A program made the translations under genes and the position numbers. Shown here in pieces: positions 1 through 13,283 of a stretch of DNA of 64,000 bases. The stretch is from Epiperipatus broadwayi (Eukaryota > Onychophora > Udeonychophora > Euonychophora > Peripatidae). Position 1 is the first letter of the stretch. Each line of letters opens with the position of its first letter. Below the pieces are notes generated by a model. That model had not been told where the DNA came from. It saw nothing but the letters and a program-made list of their open reading frames with translations, and searched no databases. The DNA lies in contig JAQFVV010006199.1 of assembly GCA_028023455.1 (NCBI GenBank), forward strand, positions 122,001 through 186,000, given 5' to 3'.

Positions 1-13
1 GCCTATCCGGAGA

Positions 14-1955
14 GTGTTCATCCGGGACTCCATGGAATTTCCAAGATTTGTACTTGTCCACCTGAGACATTTCACAGCCCCCATTGTACTGCAGATGATA
101 GATGTTCTGGCAGGAGAGTTTCAAAACATTCCAGACCTGTACCCTGTGGCCCTTGTTCCTTTCCTAAAAAAGCCCATCAATCCCTCTACCCTATCCAACA
201 TAAGGCCCATTTCCATGATTCCCCTCCTAATTAAGATCATTGAGGCCATAGTCAAGGACAAAATCCAAGATCAACTCTATACACACATCACGCCATATCA
301 ATTTGCACGTTAGGGCTCTTCCACCATGGATGCAGCACAGCATTTTCTTCTTCTGGTAGAACACATCAGACTGCACAAAAAATCCAAGCCTATAGTTATT
401 CAACTTGACTTTGCCTCGGCTTTTGACTCTGTTATACCCACTGTCCTACTCCAGACTCTCCTTGATTTTTTTAAGTCCCTGTCATCTATACCAGAATTAT
501 TGGTAATCTGCTTTTGAACAGATCTATCTTTACGTCACTGGATGGAAGACTGTCCAATGGTTTCAGACCTCATCTTTCCATTCCCCAGGGATTGCCACTC
601 GCCACTCTCTGCTTCATCACCTATATAAATCCTATGCTCAGAGAGATTGAGCGCAGACTCCCTGGAATTTTCGTGCCAGCCCTGAAACATCATGTACAAC
701 ACATAACCTATGTTGATGATGTCACCATCTTCCTCCCCGATAAAACTCACCTTCCAACACTCACACAAATCATTGATAAATATTCAAAGAAACTAAATCT
801 GAACATCAACTACAGTAAGTCCTCCATGTGGAAAATCAGTACTGGCTCAGTGATTCCGTCAGTCTTTACAGCTGAGCCGCCACTCTTCCTCGGTTTTCCT
901 ATGGCCAAGTCCAGACTTGCTATGGCAAAAGATATCCAACACTCCATCTTGGAAAAAACTAGCAAAGTGGTTCGATCTTTATCCCAAATCTCTCTTTCCC
1001 TGCTGGGCAAAGTAGCCCTTCTCAACATGCTGGTGTTTCCGAGATTGAATTATTATCTTCCCATAATTAAACCCACTAAAGCATTTCAGTCATCAATGAA
1101 CTCACTGTGTTCAAAGCTCATGTGGAGTGGAAAGATTGTTGCCATCAGCATCTGTAAGATGCAAATGCCCAGAGAGTTAAATGGATTTGGATTGCACTCT
1201 GTTTCAACAATCTATTTACAGAAGGCAATTGCAGTTCTACATGCAATTTACTTAAAACAGCCAGAACTAAACCTAGCCACTTCAGTGGAACCTACAGACA
1301 CACCACCACTTCTTGCTAGCAGATGGGCCACAATTATTTGGTTACATGTCACCAAGCTGATAAATCTATCTAAAACCTCTTTTGAAGGTAAAATAACCTA
1401 CTGGCAGGCCTATAACCTCAGATTTGAAAACCAGACTGCCCTCCTGACCACATTGAACATAGACAATAAACCATTGCTTAAAAAATTGAAGAACTGGTTT
1501 GTTGAACCAAAATACATAGATTTTATCTTAAAGCTCAACATCTCATCCTTACCCACTAACCATTTCTTAGTATGGAAAAGAGGATTCACCAAAATCAATC
1601 CTCAATGCCAGCTATGTAATACTGCCGATGAAACCATCCAACATTTACTTTATAATTGTCCATTTCTTTTCCAAATCAGAAACTTCATCACAGAGAAAGT
1701 TACATCTGACATCGGAGAAGCCTTAAATATCCAGAATGCCATCAAGACAGGAATTTTTTCTCTTATCCGATTCTCTGTCTTCCTTACCTTTGCAGTCTGG
1801 TTGACCAGATGTGAATGTGTTTTCCGTCATTCAGGATCTTCAGTCACAGAAACCTTTATAGTCTTGTCAAGAGCATAAGTGCCAGGGACCGGCTGCTTGC
1901 ACCAGAATGGTTATACAAAGAGACTTGGTCTAGGATTGATCTACCAAACGTTTGA
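14..1955 (+). pseudogene. LINE ORF2 reverse transcriptase, broken by one stop and two frameshifts
   Basis: Reverse transcriptase for target-primed reverse transcription of the LINE RNA. Palm motif A (LDFASAFDSV) lies at about 404-433, the IPQG motif B at about 580-591, and the catalytic YVDD box at 709-720 with both aspartates present. A C-terminal zinc-knuckle-like CQLC...H-x4-C lies at 1606-1659, as in the zf-RVT domain. Lesions: an in-frame TAG at 311-313; a frame change between about 466 and 485, beside a run of seven T; and a second frame change near 1855-1865, after which the reading frame continues to a TGA at 1953-1955. The open stretch 514-1878 alone is 454 codons. The start of the protein lies outside the window. 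As it stands the copy cannot make a full product, though the catalytic residues survive. Confidence 0.88.
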
Positions 1956-2032
1956 TCTTATGAACTTTTGCAATCAGTCATTGCAGTATACCATGTATGG
2001 AAACAGTATCATGAAACCATGTAAACTTTATT

Positions 2033-2063
2033 AATAAAATTTTTTGTTTTTAAAAAAAAAAAA
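2033..2063 (+). terminator. LINE polyadenylation signal and A-tail
   Basis: AATAAA at 2033-2038 is followed 14 bases later by a 12-base A-tract (2052-2063). This marks the 3' boundary of the LINE; base composition drops to the AT-rich background immediately afterwards. Confidence 0.8.
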
Positions 2064-2270
2064 CTTTGAATTTGATTTAATTAAAAAGGCCATCTTTAAT
2101 TTGCCTTGAATGGACTAACTAATTGAACATGCCATTCCTTTAGAAATGCTAGCAGGCTTATTTTAAAATAAAATCATAAGCCATATTTTAACAAAAATTA
2201 AAAGCAAAAAATATCTTTTTTTTTTTTTTAATAAAATAACATTTTAGTTCAACAGAATTTTGCATTTAAT

Positions 2271-2300
2271 CATATATATATACGCTTCCGTATATATATG
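2271..2300. repeat. short AT-rich hairpin
   Basis: A 14-base left arm ending in TACG (2271-2284) and a 12-base right arm starting CGTA (2289-2300) are self-complementary apart from one extra TA in the left arm, around a CTTC loop. It is probably a (TA)n microsatellite inversion. No further function is visible. Confidence 0.55.
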
Positions 2301-2558
2301 TTTGATTAATAAATTTTTAAAAGAAAATTTTGCTAACATTTTAATCTTAAACAGAAAAAGAAATATTTTAAAATAAATAACTAAATTTGATAAGCGTTAA
2401 ATGTACAAAATGAAACGCGTTAGTTTTATATTTAATGCAAAATCCTGTTGATACTTAGATATAAACTTAACCCAGATTTATAATATTGGTAAGTTTATAG
2501 AAGGCTGTGAAGTATGGATCAGACTTCCAGATCCATTGCTTCAATACATATATTTAAA

Positions 2559-2625
2559 AGAAGGTTGCTTTGATAACAGGTTGATATATTGGGGTTGTTT
2601 AAGTGTTGGACTAACTTCAATGACA
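2559..2625 (+). repeat. decayed copy of the GCCTTGACAACAG repeat family (3' end)
   Basis: GGTTGCTTTGATAACAGG followed by a GGGGTTGTTTAAGTGTTGGA-like stretch matches, with substitutions, the end of the units at 8.2-8.9 kb and the fragment at 23.3 kb. It is the most diverged of four copies in the window. Surrounding DNA from 2064 to 2558 shows no other recognisable feature. Confidence 0.5.
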
Positions 2626-2778
2626 TATATTTATCATCATTCAAAGGAGTTTAGTGTTCAAAGGCAACTACAGCTTTTAAATTATAATATTTTTTTTTTA
2701 AAAAAAAGTCTAAATTTAACTTCCATATATAAATTGAGGTTTAATTACATCTTTGTATACATTAAAAGTCATATCATG

Positions 2779-2820
2779 GATTTTATAATTAATAATCTTG
2801 ATTTTATAATTAATAATCTT
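2779..2820. repeat. perfect 21-bp tandem duplication
   Basis: A 21-base unit starting GATTTTATAATTAATAATC occurs twice in a row (2779-2799 and 2800-2820) without a mismatch. This is a recent local slippage duplication. Confidence 0.85.
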
Positions 2821-2825
2821 ACTGT

Positions 2826-3857
2826 CCATGTATATCTTTTCAAAACTTTAGATTTGACTTTAGCATAGTAATCTTTAGCATTTTACTAAGCACTCTTTGG
2901 TTGTTTTATCAATCAAATTCAGGAATAATCTTCACCTTTGGGTCTTCAAAATTCTTTAGGCTGCATTCTGCTTCACTTCAATAAACAAGGAACTTTTGAG
3001 CAACAAAAACAAACTTCTATCAGGATATAGCAAAAGACTAGATTTTAATATGATCATCATTGGGCTTCTAATTATAAAGCTTGTCATAGAAATATTTCAC
3101 TGTTGAGAAATTACATTTTGGAATAATGAATAGTACATTTCTGTATGCATTCAGCACATGTTGTGGTAGCCATTTTTATAGAGAACTATTACACCATGGA
3201 TAGAATGAAATTAGTATCAAGAAGTACTTTCTAGGTATATGATTTTTTATATAAATAATTGTTACAAAATTGTAATAATTTATTATATTTATGTCCATTT
3301 CTCCCATTCTCAAATTTCAGTGTTGTAGTGGCTAGGACTTAGGAAATTTTATTTGCTCTAAAAGAATATAAAACAATGAATACGGAATTGACCTGTCAAT
3401 GGATCTATGAATGAATTAATTATATTAGTCTTAATTCCTTATATATAGCGTTTCTAACACCTGATGAAAAAAATGTTTTTCTTTCTGCAAGCCTTTGCTA
3501 TTGCTTATGAAAGTTTCATTTAATGCTAATTATAGATTGTTTTTCTGCTTTACAGTGCCCATTTATAAACAGATTACAAAATAATCTCTTCATTTATGTA
3601 CCATAATTCATGTAGTTTTTAAAATAAGTTTATTTCTTAATAAATAAAAAAATAATCTCTTCATTATAAACCATAATTAAATATAAGTAATTATATTTTT
3701 TTAAATTAACATGTATCATTCTTTTTTATTTATCTATATATAAATTGAACTTTTCATGAAATCTTTTCCAATTCTTTTTTTTTTTTTTAAATATATACCA
3801 ATATTTTTACATTTACTAATAAATTCTTGAATCTTATACAGTATTGGGTTTTTTTTT
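2826..3857. other. AT-rich DNA without recognised gene
   Basis: No ORF with protein-like composition on either strand. The only internal structure seen is an imperfect direct repeat of about 35 bases (AAATAATCTCTTCAT... at 3578-3613 and about 3649-3683). Confidence 0.5.
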
Positions 3858-3943
3858 TTCATATGTCAAATGCATTGACCAGGAAATGAACCTAGGCCAG
3901 ATTCTTGTAAGCAGCTATGCTAACTATTAGGCCACCAATACTT
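3858..3943 (-). mobile_element. tRNA-derived SINE-like copy
   Basis: Read on the minus strand, TGGCCTAATAGTTAGCATAG resembles an RNA polymerase III box A and GGTTCATTTCC resembles a box B at tRNA-like spacing. After the tRNA-like head comes GCATTTGACATATG and a run of A. The same tail (GCTTTGACATATG plus A-run) follows the tRNA-like copy at 58.0 kb, so these are two members of one family. The head is too degenerate to be a working tRNA. Confidence 0.65.
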
Positions 3944-5606
3944 CAATTTCTTTAAATATAGATTTATCTTTTTCTATGCTATCCAAAAAAAAAGTTTTTT
4001 TAAATATAACATAAACCCAGATTTAGAAAACAAATCTATACATAACAGTGCATATTAAATATTATATGCTTTACATATAATGGTGCATGTATTTTATAGA
4101 ATATTTTATAGAATTTTTATCTTTTACATTTGATTCAGAATACTTATTAATTGTACAACTATGCTTATTCATCATTAGTATATGACTTTTTGCTTAATTT
4201 TACGCTCTCAATTAATTTATTTACTTATTTATTTTTAAATTATTTAATATATAAATTTTAATTACTTTGAACTCCACTGAGCTTTTTGTGATTTTTAATG
4301 AGTTCATCACCGAATGATTTCATATTGTCACTATATATTTGATATTAAAGTAATTAGAATACAAATTTAATTTAATATTAAATAATCAAAATTAATGATG
4401 GTGATCAGCAGATGCAAACAATAGTATTTATTATATGATACTATACCTTGATAAACTACTATGAATCTGATTGAAACTGATTACAAGCTCTGTTAACGTT
4501 TTCCTATTTAAGCATAATAACAAAGTCAAATTCATTCAGCACAATACTCATCATCATATGATTTGATTAAATTTCTTTAATAATAATAATCAATCTTAGT
4601 TGTTTTCCTGGATTAACTAAATAATAATATTGGCTAATATAAATCAGTTTTATTTATATTGAAGATGAGAATGCTTCTACACTTTCTAGCTTCTGTATTT
4701 ATTTATCTTTAGCAATTAAATTATCTTCAGTTTAGCATAATTTGGAAGCACTTTAAACTTTTTCCTTTACATTGGATGAACCACCATCAAATGTATAAGT
4801 AATCTGCATCGATGCAATCAAGTTTAGAATTGAATAAAGTTTGGATGTAATTAATGGTATAATAATTTTAAAGTAACATTTAAATGAAATAACTAATTAT
4901 TGTGCAACATTTTTATACAAATACATTCAATCACTCTTATATGATGGATATATCTTCAAATACTTCAATTACCCTTGCATAGTTGCCTATTTACATATAT
5001 CTTTGGTTGGGTTTAACACCTTATTTAACTCTCAATCTTTTTAAAATATACACACATACTGCAAAAAAATCATTTGCTAACCTTATATAAACATTTTATG
5101 AGATATCTTTTTATAATAAAAATTTGCATTGTTTAATATCTTATAGAAATATATTATTGGAAAATATACATATAAAAATAAAAATATTATAATAAAACAA
5201 AAAATCAATAACGTTTTAAAATTTAAAATATTTTATTTAATTATAATTTTAAATTAAGATCTTATCAAATTTAAGTAGCACTATCTGATATTCCTTCTGG
5301 TTTTTCATCTTTTTTTACTTTTACTTTACTGTGCATGTCTAATTTCAAGTAACACACGTTTATCAGTAAACAAGTGTGATGACAGAATAAGAAAAGTAAA
5401 AGAAGCTTGGTTCATAGTCAACCTCAAAAACAAGATAAATAAAAGAGAAAACAACATTCTATTATCACACAGATGAAATATTTAAATTAGCTAATTGACA
5501 TAATGTGAATAATCAAAATAAATTATAAATAAAGCAACACCACTATGATTATAGTGCTCACCACTGAAAGTGCATTCAATTAAATAAAAGAAAGGAAAGA
5601 AATAAA
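3944..5606. other. AT-rich DNA without recognised gene
   Basis: Only short A/T runs and low-complexity stretches. No ORF resembling a protein family, no inverted repeat of note. Confidence 0.5.
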
Positions 5607-5678
5607 ACCCTCTTTGTAAAGCATACATATATATATATATACACCCTCTTTGTAAAGCATACATATATATATATATAC
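5607..5678. repeat. 36-bp unit, two perfect tandem copies
   Basis: ACCCTCTTTGTAAAGCATAC followed by a (AT)n run is repeated head to tail at 5607-5642 and 5643-5678. The minus-strand ORFs here are low-complexity artefacts of this duplication. Confidence 0.85.
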
Positions 5679-6152
5679 ACACATAAGCAAAAAAATTACA
5701 TGTATATTTATTGTAATACACATATTTATTATAATGAGAACCAGAAATGGAAAGATGATAATTAATATTAAGTCTGAAGGCACTGAAGTCTTCCTTATTC
5801 AAATTATCTAAGCATATAAAGTTTTTTAAATAATGTTAAATTTCTTTATACCAGTCTTTTACGTTGATGACATTTGTTATTAAAACTAAGTTAGGAAAAT
5901 TAATTGTAAGATAATCCCTTTTGTAAATTTTAAATAAACTTAGGCTTAATAACAAAATTCATCAACATAAAAACTGATACAAAGAAATATGATAATAAAA
6001 TAAACAACAACACTTCCTAATGAAATTTGTTTTTTTTTTTAAGAAAAAAATTATAAATCTAATTCTAAAATTCTACACATATTGCTATGATTCCACAACA
6101 GTTTAACATATTATAAAACTCAATAGTAACATTGGCAATAAAGATGATAATT

Positions 6153-6380
6153 ATCACATGATCATTATTTCTTATGCTTGCTCTTAACTGTTATTAAAAC
6201 AGGCAAAACTCTCTATACGTATTGCCACTCAGTGCAAGCTAGAGTAATCAATGGATGCCAGAAGGCTTGTGCATAAAATCCCCAGCAGGCATGGGGATTT
6301 TATGCACAAGTTTTCTGGCATCCATTGATTACTCTGGCTTGCATTGAGTGGCAATACATATAGACAGTTTTGCCTGTCTT
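6153..6380. mobile_element. foldback (MITE-like) element, family FB1, copy 1
   Basis: Two near-complementary arms of about 85 bp (6199-6283 and 6293-6377) flank a 9-base loop. The arms start ACAGGCAAAACT and carry GCCACTCAGTGCAAGC and AATCAATGGATGCCAGAAGG. The same arms occur at 38.9 kb, so this is a dispersed family. A further block to the left, starting ATCACATGATCA at 6153, is also shared with the other copy (there on the opposite side, in inverted orientation), so the element is longer than its palindrome. No transposase is encoded; it would be non-autonomous. Superfamily is unresolved; no clear target duplication could be fixed. Confidence 0.8.
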
Positions 6381-6627
6381 AAAGATAATAATTCAGTTAA
6401 AGAGTTAGAAATTGTTATTTAATAATAATTAGGGCTAACAAAATACATTAAATTTTAATTTCATCACCTTTTAAATTTTAAAAAAAACTAAAACACTTTC
6501 CTATTTCAAACTCGGTTGATTTAAAAAAAATAAAAACAAAATGTAGTTAATAATGTATATAAAATTGTGCAGCATGGAGATGTTTATGAAGACAAATATT
6601 AAATCATTTTTTTAATACTCTAATATA

Positions 6628-6983
6628 GTCCCCATGGCCAAACTATGGCTTGTGAGCCACATGTTGCTTTCTAGTGGCTCTGACAAAACTTTTGAAATAA
6701 AATATTGATAAAATTTATATTAGTATAATATATTTACATTTTATTTTTAAACCATACATTATTTTTTTGTAATTAATTTTTTTTTTAATAATTGTTTACT
6801 TTGTCAATTTCATTACTTTTATTGTTACTGTTTCCTGGAAATATAGTACATTGTTTGACCTTATCTAAAAATTATAAATCAAGTGTTTGCTTCTATTGGA
6901 TATATTAAATATTTAATCGTGACTCTTGAATATATCTCAATTTTAACATATCACTCTTGTAGACATGATGTTTGACCACTCTT
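6628..6983 (+). mobile_element. non-autonomous hAT-like element
   Basis: The left end GGCCAAACTATGGC...GAGCCACATG is the kind of terminus common in hAT elements (Charlie/SPIN type). The right end, read inverted, has GTGGTCAAACATCATG. The element is bounded by CTAATATA (6620-6627) and GTAATATA (6984-6991), an 8-bp target duplication with one mismatch, the length expected of hAT. The terminal inverted repeats are strongly decayed. At ~356 bp with no ORF it is a MITE-sized deletion derivative. Confidence 0.6.
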
Positions 6984-6991
6984 GTAATATA

Positions 6992-8189
6992 GGTTATTTA
7001 AATTTTACTATCCTATATATTAGTAGTCATTGACATATTCTATATCATATTCACTTCAAATTTAATATCAGATATTCATTCACTCATTCTATTCAATGCT
7101 CTTATTTAATATCATATTTTATTAATGTGAGTAAATATGGAGCTATTCCCTATAACCACTTCATATTATCTCTTAATAATCATTTTTATTTATGAACAAA
7201 GTAAAGAATAATAAATTTACAAATTAATTTTGATATTGAATACATCTTCAAAAAAAAAAAAACTATTGTATTATAAAAACGAAACATAATTGATATAATT
7301 TTTAATACCAAAAGGTTTTAGAATGAATATATAAAAAAGTCTATGTGGAATAACTATTTAATAAATATAAATTTTCAGAGGAAATTTGTTTAAGTCATAG
7401 CAAGCTATTTTTATTTTCATTTCAGTTCTCTGTTCAAGTAAATATAATTGGCTTTTTTTGGAAAAGCAAAAACCTTCTGCAAATTTCAGTTTTAGTTTCT
7501 ATAACTAATATAAATTATTATTTTTAAAACAACTTTTTTTTTAGTATGAGGCAATAAAATAGTTGGTATTTTTTTTAAATAATCTTTCAAATAGTCAAGA
7601 CTTATATTTCAATCACATGATTTTTTTTCTTTTCTTTTTACCAAACCTACTGAATAAATTTGTATGAATTAGATTCAATGTTTGCAAATAAAATAAAATT
7701 AAGTTAAATAAGAATGTTTGGAATATTATTATAAGTAGTATTTTTTTTATTAATAAAATTTTATTCATAATGAAAAAAGACAATTATTGGCATTAAACCT
7801 TTATTTAGTATTTTATTTTTTAAATGAAAATAATATTAGTAATTAATAACACACACACAATATGTCAGTATATATAGATGTGTGTGCGATTGTTATAAAA
7901 ATAACATCAATGTACCAGAAACTGTAGATACATTTATGCAGAATCCATTTTACTGACAAATGAGCTGAAATTTTTATTTTTGAAGTTTGTGATTATGAAC
8001 ATTTTGAAACTCAGTTGAAATCAGAGCAATCAAATCTACATGGTGTCAAGGAAACTGCATCACTAAAGGCAAAAAAAACTATCAATTTAATGTAAATATT
8101 TATGAATTAAAGTATTATAATAGTCTAAATAAAAATAAAATTAACTCTAAAATATTAATATCACTTATATTATTATTTTTTATAATCAT
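6992..8189. other. AT-rich DNA without recognised gene
   Basis: Long A or T runs and AT-rich text. No recognisable coding or repeat family apart from short CA/TG tracts near 7850-7890. Confidence 0.5.
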
Positions 8190-8193
8190 TCCA

Positions 8194-8222
8194 ACACACA
8201 CACACACATATATATATATATG
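8194..8222. repeat. (CA)n(TA)n microsatellite
   Basis: Compound dinucleotide tract immediately upstream of the first 315-bp repeat unit. Confidence 0.85.
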
Positions 8223-8231
8223 CATACATTC

Positions 8232-8545
8232 TCATTATTTAAGTAATACTTTGGGTACAATTGCAGTTTGTAATATTATAATTGACTATTTATTAGTCTG
8301 CATTCAGAATAGATTATATTTACCTGTTTAAAGAGTTTTGTTTAAAATTCTTTGTATTAATAATTTCAATCTCTGTGGTCATGTTGCAATCTTTAGTGTC
8401 TATATAAATATATTAGACCATTAATAAAGGTGGGATTCCACCTTTATTGTTGAAAGGAGATTGCCTTGACAACAGTTTGAAATTCTTGATTGTTATCTAT
8501 ATTGGGATTGTCTAAGTGTTAACTGGTTTTAATGATTATTTACAA
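8232..8545 (+). repeat. ~315-bp interspersed repeat, first unit of a tandem dimer
   Basis: Aligned by eye throughout with the unit at 8568-8893 (shared blocks include GACTATTTATTAGTCTGCAT, GTTGCAATCTTTAGTGTCTA and TTGCCTTGACAACAGTTTGA). It contains a perfect 11-bp stem with a 4-base loop, AATAAAGGTGG/CCACCTTTATT at 8423-8448, kept as a hairpin in the second unit despite substitutions. The end block also occurs alone at 2.56 and 23.3 kb. It has no ORF; the repeat class is unknown (SINE, MITE or LINE tail are all possible). Confidence 0.75.
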
Positions 8546-8567
8546 ATTCATTTAGCCTCAAGAATCA

Positions 8568-8893
8568 TTACATTTATTATTTAAATAATACTTTTGGTGC
8601 AATTTGAAATTTATAATTATAGTTTGTAATGGTATAATTGACTATTTATTAGTCTGCATTCAAAATAGGTTATGTTTACTTGTTTAATGAGGTTTATTTA
8701 AACTTCTTTGTATCAATAATTTAATCTCTATGGCTAAGTTGCAATCTTTAGTGTCTATATAAGTATATTAGATCATTAATAAAAAGTGGGTTTCCACCTT
8801 TATTGTTAAAAAAGGTTGCCTTGACAACAGTTTGAAATTGTTGGGCGTCATTGATATTGAGAGTGTCTAAGTGTTGACTGGTTTTTAATAAAA
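8568..8893 (+). repeat. ~315-bp interspersed repeat, second unit of the dimer
   Basis: Diverged second copy of the preceding unit, in the same orientation and separated by about 22 bases. The hairpin is present at 8778-8804. It ends in TGACTGGTTTTTAAT, as does the 23.3-kb fragment. Confidence 0.75.
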
Positions 8894-11085
8894 ATACATA
8901 TAATAAATCACAGTCAACATTAAACAGTAAATAAATTATTGGAACATCATTTTAATTATTGTAATGTAATTTTTATCAATTGTAGAAAATTGTATGCAAG
9001 TGATAAGGTTTACTTTATAGTAATTGATAACATGCTTTTGTAATTTATTTATTACTTGATGATTTAAAAGTTATTATGGCAAAATGGTTTAGTACTCACA
9101 TTTGTTTTTGTGTATATTATGTGTCTATGTTCATCTAATTCTCTTTTTATATGATAGATTCATTCTCAAAAATTATGTGTAAAATAAATTCATATAAAAA
9201 CACATTGTATTTATGAAAAATAAAGAGATTGGTTCTGGACCTAAGAAATCAATGAAAATAATTAAATAAACTATATAAATTTTTTTATTAAAAGGTTATA
9301 CTTTTTGTCTGCTATCAAATTTTACTTCATACACATTAAGCATAAATAAAAAATGAATTACAGGAACATAAATTTTATTTGAAAAATAAAAAATATTAAA
9401 AGTGATAACACTTACAATAAAATACTCATTGGTTTCTCTATGTAATTCATTAAACCTAAAAAGTTCAAAGCTTATCATAAAAAAAAAAATGAAATAAAGA
9501 TTATTAATGTAATTTATTGAAATTTATTACTTTATTTCATTTAACTTCTTAATTTTTTTTAATTTAATAACTAACATATTTGAAAAGAGAAATTGTAGGC
9601 CCCCAGAACTATACATTTATCAAAAATATGGGTGACATCTTGCTTATATGTAAAATAGAAAAGTACCCAAAAATTTATTCATTCTCGTTGTCTGACAATA
9701 AATACATATGTTTGCACATGATTGGAATACCATTGCTATTATTAGAACTTACAATGTATAACTTACCATCTATTGATTTTTGGAAAAATTAATAAATATA
9801 CATTTAAACAAATTAATTAAATTTAAATTTTTTTAACATCAGTACTAACAAGAAATTTTTTTAAAAAAATCAAATGTCAAAATGCAAACCAAGCATCAAT
9901 ACTAAGAAGGTACTTCCCTTTTGAAACAAAATGATAAAAAAGTTACAATGTAGGAAACCAAATTATTTCATTTACAGGAATATTGCCCTAAAAGGGATTT
10001 TTGTTTTTAAAGTAATGAGAAGTAAAGAAACAAATTTTTCTTTTTAAATTAAATGATAATAACAGACATATTATTTTAGTTTTGTGATATAATCATGATG
10101 AACTTGATCTCAGAAACAAAATCTGCAAATGAATATTGAACTAAAAAGACTTATAATTTTCTAAAAAGGAAAATAAATTGTTTTATATTACTTACATGAA
10201 ATTATTTAGAATTAAAAAAAAATGTTTTAAAAGCAAGTTAAGACAATCTAAGAATTATTTTGAAAAAGTAAAATGACTTTTTTAAGCCTTCCAGATAATA
10301 TGTCCGCTTTTTCATTCCAATCACAAATTTATTACAGCAGCTGTAATCCCAAAGTACCATTTTTTAAAAACTTATGTTATTTCAAAATCATGCAATAAAA
10401 TTTCATGCAAAAAGAGAATTAGGTGTATACACACACACACAATGTATATTATGTAAAATAACAATTGTAAAATTTAATTAAGTTTGAATAGTTATGTGAT
10501 ATTCTATTCACTTTAAAGTATATTTAAAGCATTTTTTTAAAACTGTGATTAATCATTCATTTATCAGACATTTTTATCATTCTGTGCTATTGAATATTTT
10601 ATTTTATAATGCTAAAATCTTTTGATACAGAGGACTTATATTCATTGAATATATAATTTATATAGCAAATCTTAATTTTATATTTGAATATTATTCATAG
10701 TTTAGTTTAAAATATATGCACATCACATGTGTTTATTGATATTCTGATACCATATTACAAAGCATCATATACAAAAGACTTTAGTTATAAAGCAAAATAT
10801 ATATTGTATCAAAATGAATTCAGGAAACATTTTAAATACCAAATTTGTGTCAAGTAAATTATAGATTCGATTTTAAGCTTCAAGCATTAATTGGAATAAC
10901 CATTTATTTATGTATTATTACATATTGAGCCAGATTGAGAAAAACAGGACCTGGAGCAATGTATTAATGCAAGATAGGGGTCATTTACTCATGATAAAAA
11001 TACTTAAACATTTAAAAAAAATTATCTTATTTGCAGAATGATTCTCTTCATTAAAGTTTTTATTTATTTTGAAAGAGAATTCGCT
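8894..11085. other. AT-rich DNA without recognised gene
   Basis: Short AT-rich ORFs at 9296-9478 (-) and 9580-9792 (+) have no family resemblance or start context and look like chance. A short (CA)n tract lies near 10430-10440. Nothing else is supported. Confidence 0.5.
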
Positions 11086-11305
11086 AAAAAAACATTCAAG
11101 AAAATAAAATATATTTTTTTGCATTATATGTATTTTATTTTGTTTACTCAAACTAAAATTGCACAAATTAACATTTATAATTTATAAATAATTATTTATT
11201 TATGATTATTTATAAATTATAAATACAACTTTGTGCAATTTTTTTGATACAAAATAAAATCCATATAATGAAAAATATATTTTTTATTTCCTTGAATGTT
11301 TTATT
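11086..11305. mobile_element. foldback (MITE-like) element, palindromic
   Basis: Left arm 11086-11192 and right arm 11203-11305 are complementary with scattered mismatches and small indels, starting AAAACATTCAAG on both sides and meeting at a short AT-rich centre. No protein is encoded. No second copy was seen in this window, and the arms share no obvious sequence with family FB1. Confidence 0.75.
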
Positions 11306-12810
<1,505 letters not shown>

Positions 12811-13206
12811 TGTATGAGCACAGACTTTCACATCACCCACCACTCACCACTCTATGTCTTATCACTGATACACATGAACACATATATGTTGAAAAGATAA
12901 ATAATCACCAATATACGTATTTCATGCTAAGACAGCAATCATCAGTTGGTCCAGATTACCATCTCTACACATATTTGCAATATGTGCTCAGATATATATT
13001 AAGATATCAAATCTTCACACTTTAATGGACAGGCTTCAAACCACTCCACACTTCAACTCTTTAACCGTCCATCCAATCGAAAATCTGATGATGGAACACT
13101 CAAAGACTACCCTGAGGCCTAGATTCTTGTCATACCCATGTTGATCTAAAGTCAATCTGACCCCTCATGTACAGAACATAATCCATTTAATACATATACA
13201 AAGGAT
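12811..13206 (+). repeat. 396-bp direct repeat, unit 1
   Basis: Starts TGTATGAGCACAGAC and ends ATACATATACAAAGGAT. It is roughly 90 percent identical by eye to 13284-13676 along its full length (shared blocks include AATCATCAGTTGGTCCAGAT and TTCTTGTCATACCCATGTTG). Units are 473 bp apart, start to start, with an unrelated AT-rich spacer. Each unit holds a short ORF (12795-13025 here) that is similar in both copies, but the non-coding parts are equally conserved, so there is no sign of selection on protein. It could be a local duplication or paired repeats of a decayed element. Confidence 0.8.
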
Positions 13207-13283
13207 GGGCAGACATCTCTACTATGTAATAACTGAAATACAGGCTTATTATATACCTATATCAATATATGTAATATATAGGA

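Larger units (their letters stand above)
1..2063 (+). mobile_element. L1/Tx1-like non-LTR retrotransposon (LINE), 3' portion
   Basis: The element enters from the left window edge, so its 5' end, any ORF1 and the endonuclease domain are not visible. What remains is most of a reverse-transcriptase ORF, a short 3' untranslated region, an AATAAA signal and a terminal A-tract at 2052-2063, the usual 3' end of a LINE copied from a polyadenylated RNA. The region is visibly richer in G+C than the following 60 kb and still reads as protein over about 640 codons with only three lesions, so it is younger than the other LINE remnants here. Assignment to the L1/Tx1 side of the LINE tree rests on the region after the catalytic motif (a G-K-V-A-L-L-N-M-L-V-F-P-like thumb stretch) and is tentative. 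The target-site duplication cannot be tested because the 5' end is missing. Confidence 0.88.

Noticed and set aside
535-1598. Minus-strand ORFs of 62-77 residues
   Set aside because: Shadows of the LINE reverse transcriptase on the plus strand.
5491-5802. Two overlapping ORFs (-) with a repeated ICMLYKEG motif
   Set aside because: Caused by the 36-bp tandem duplication.
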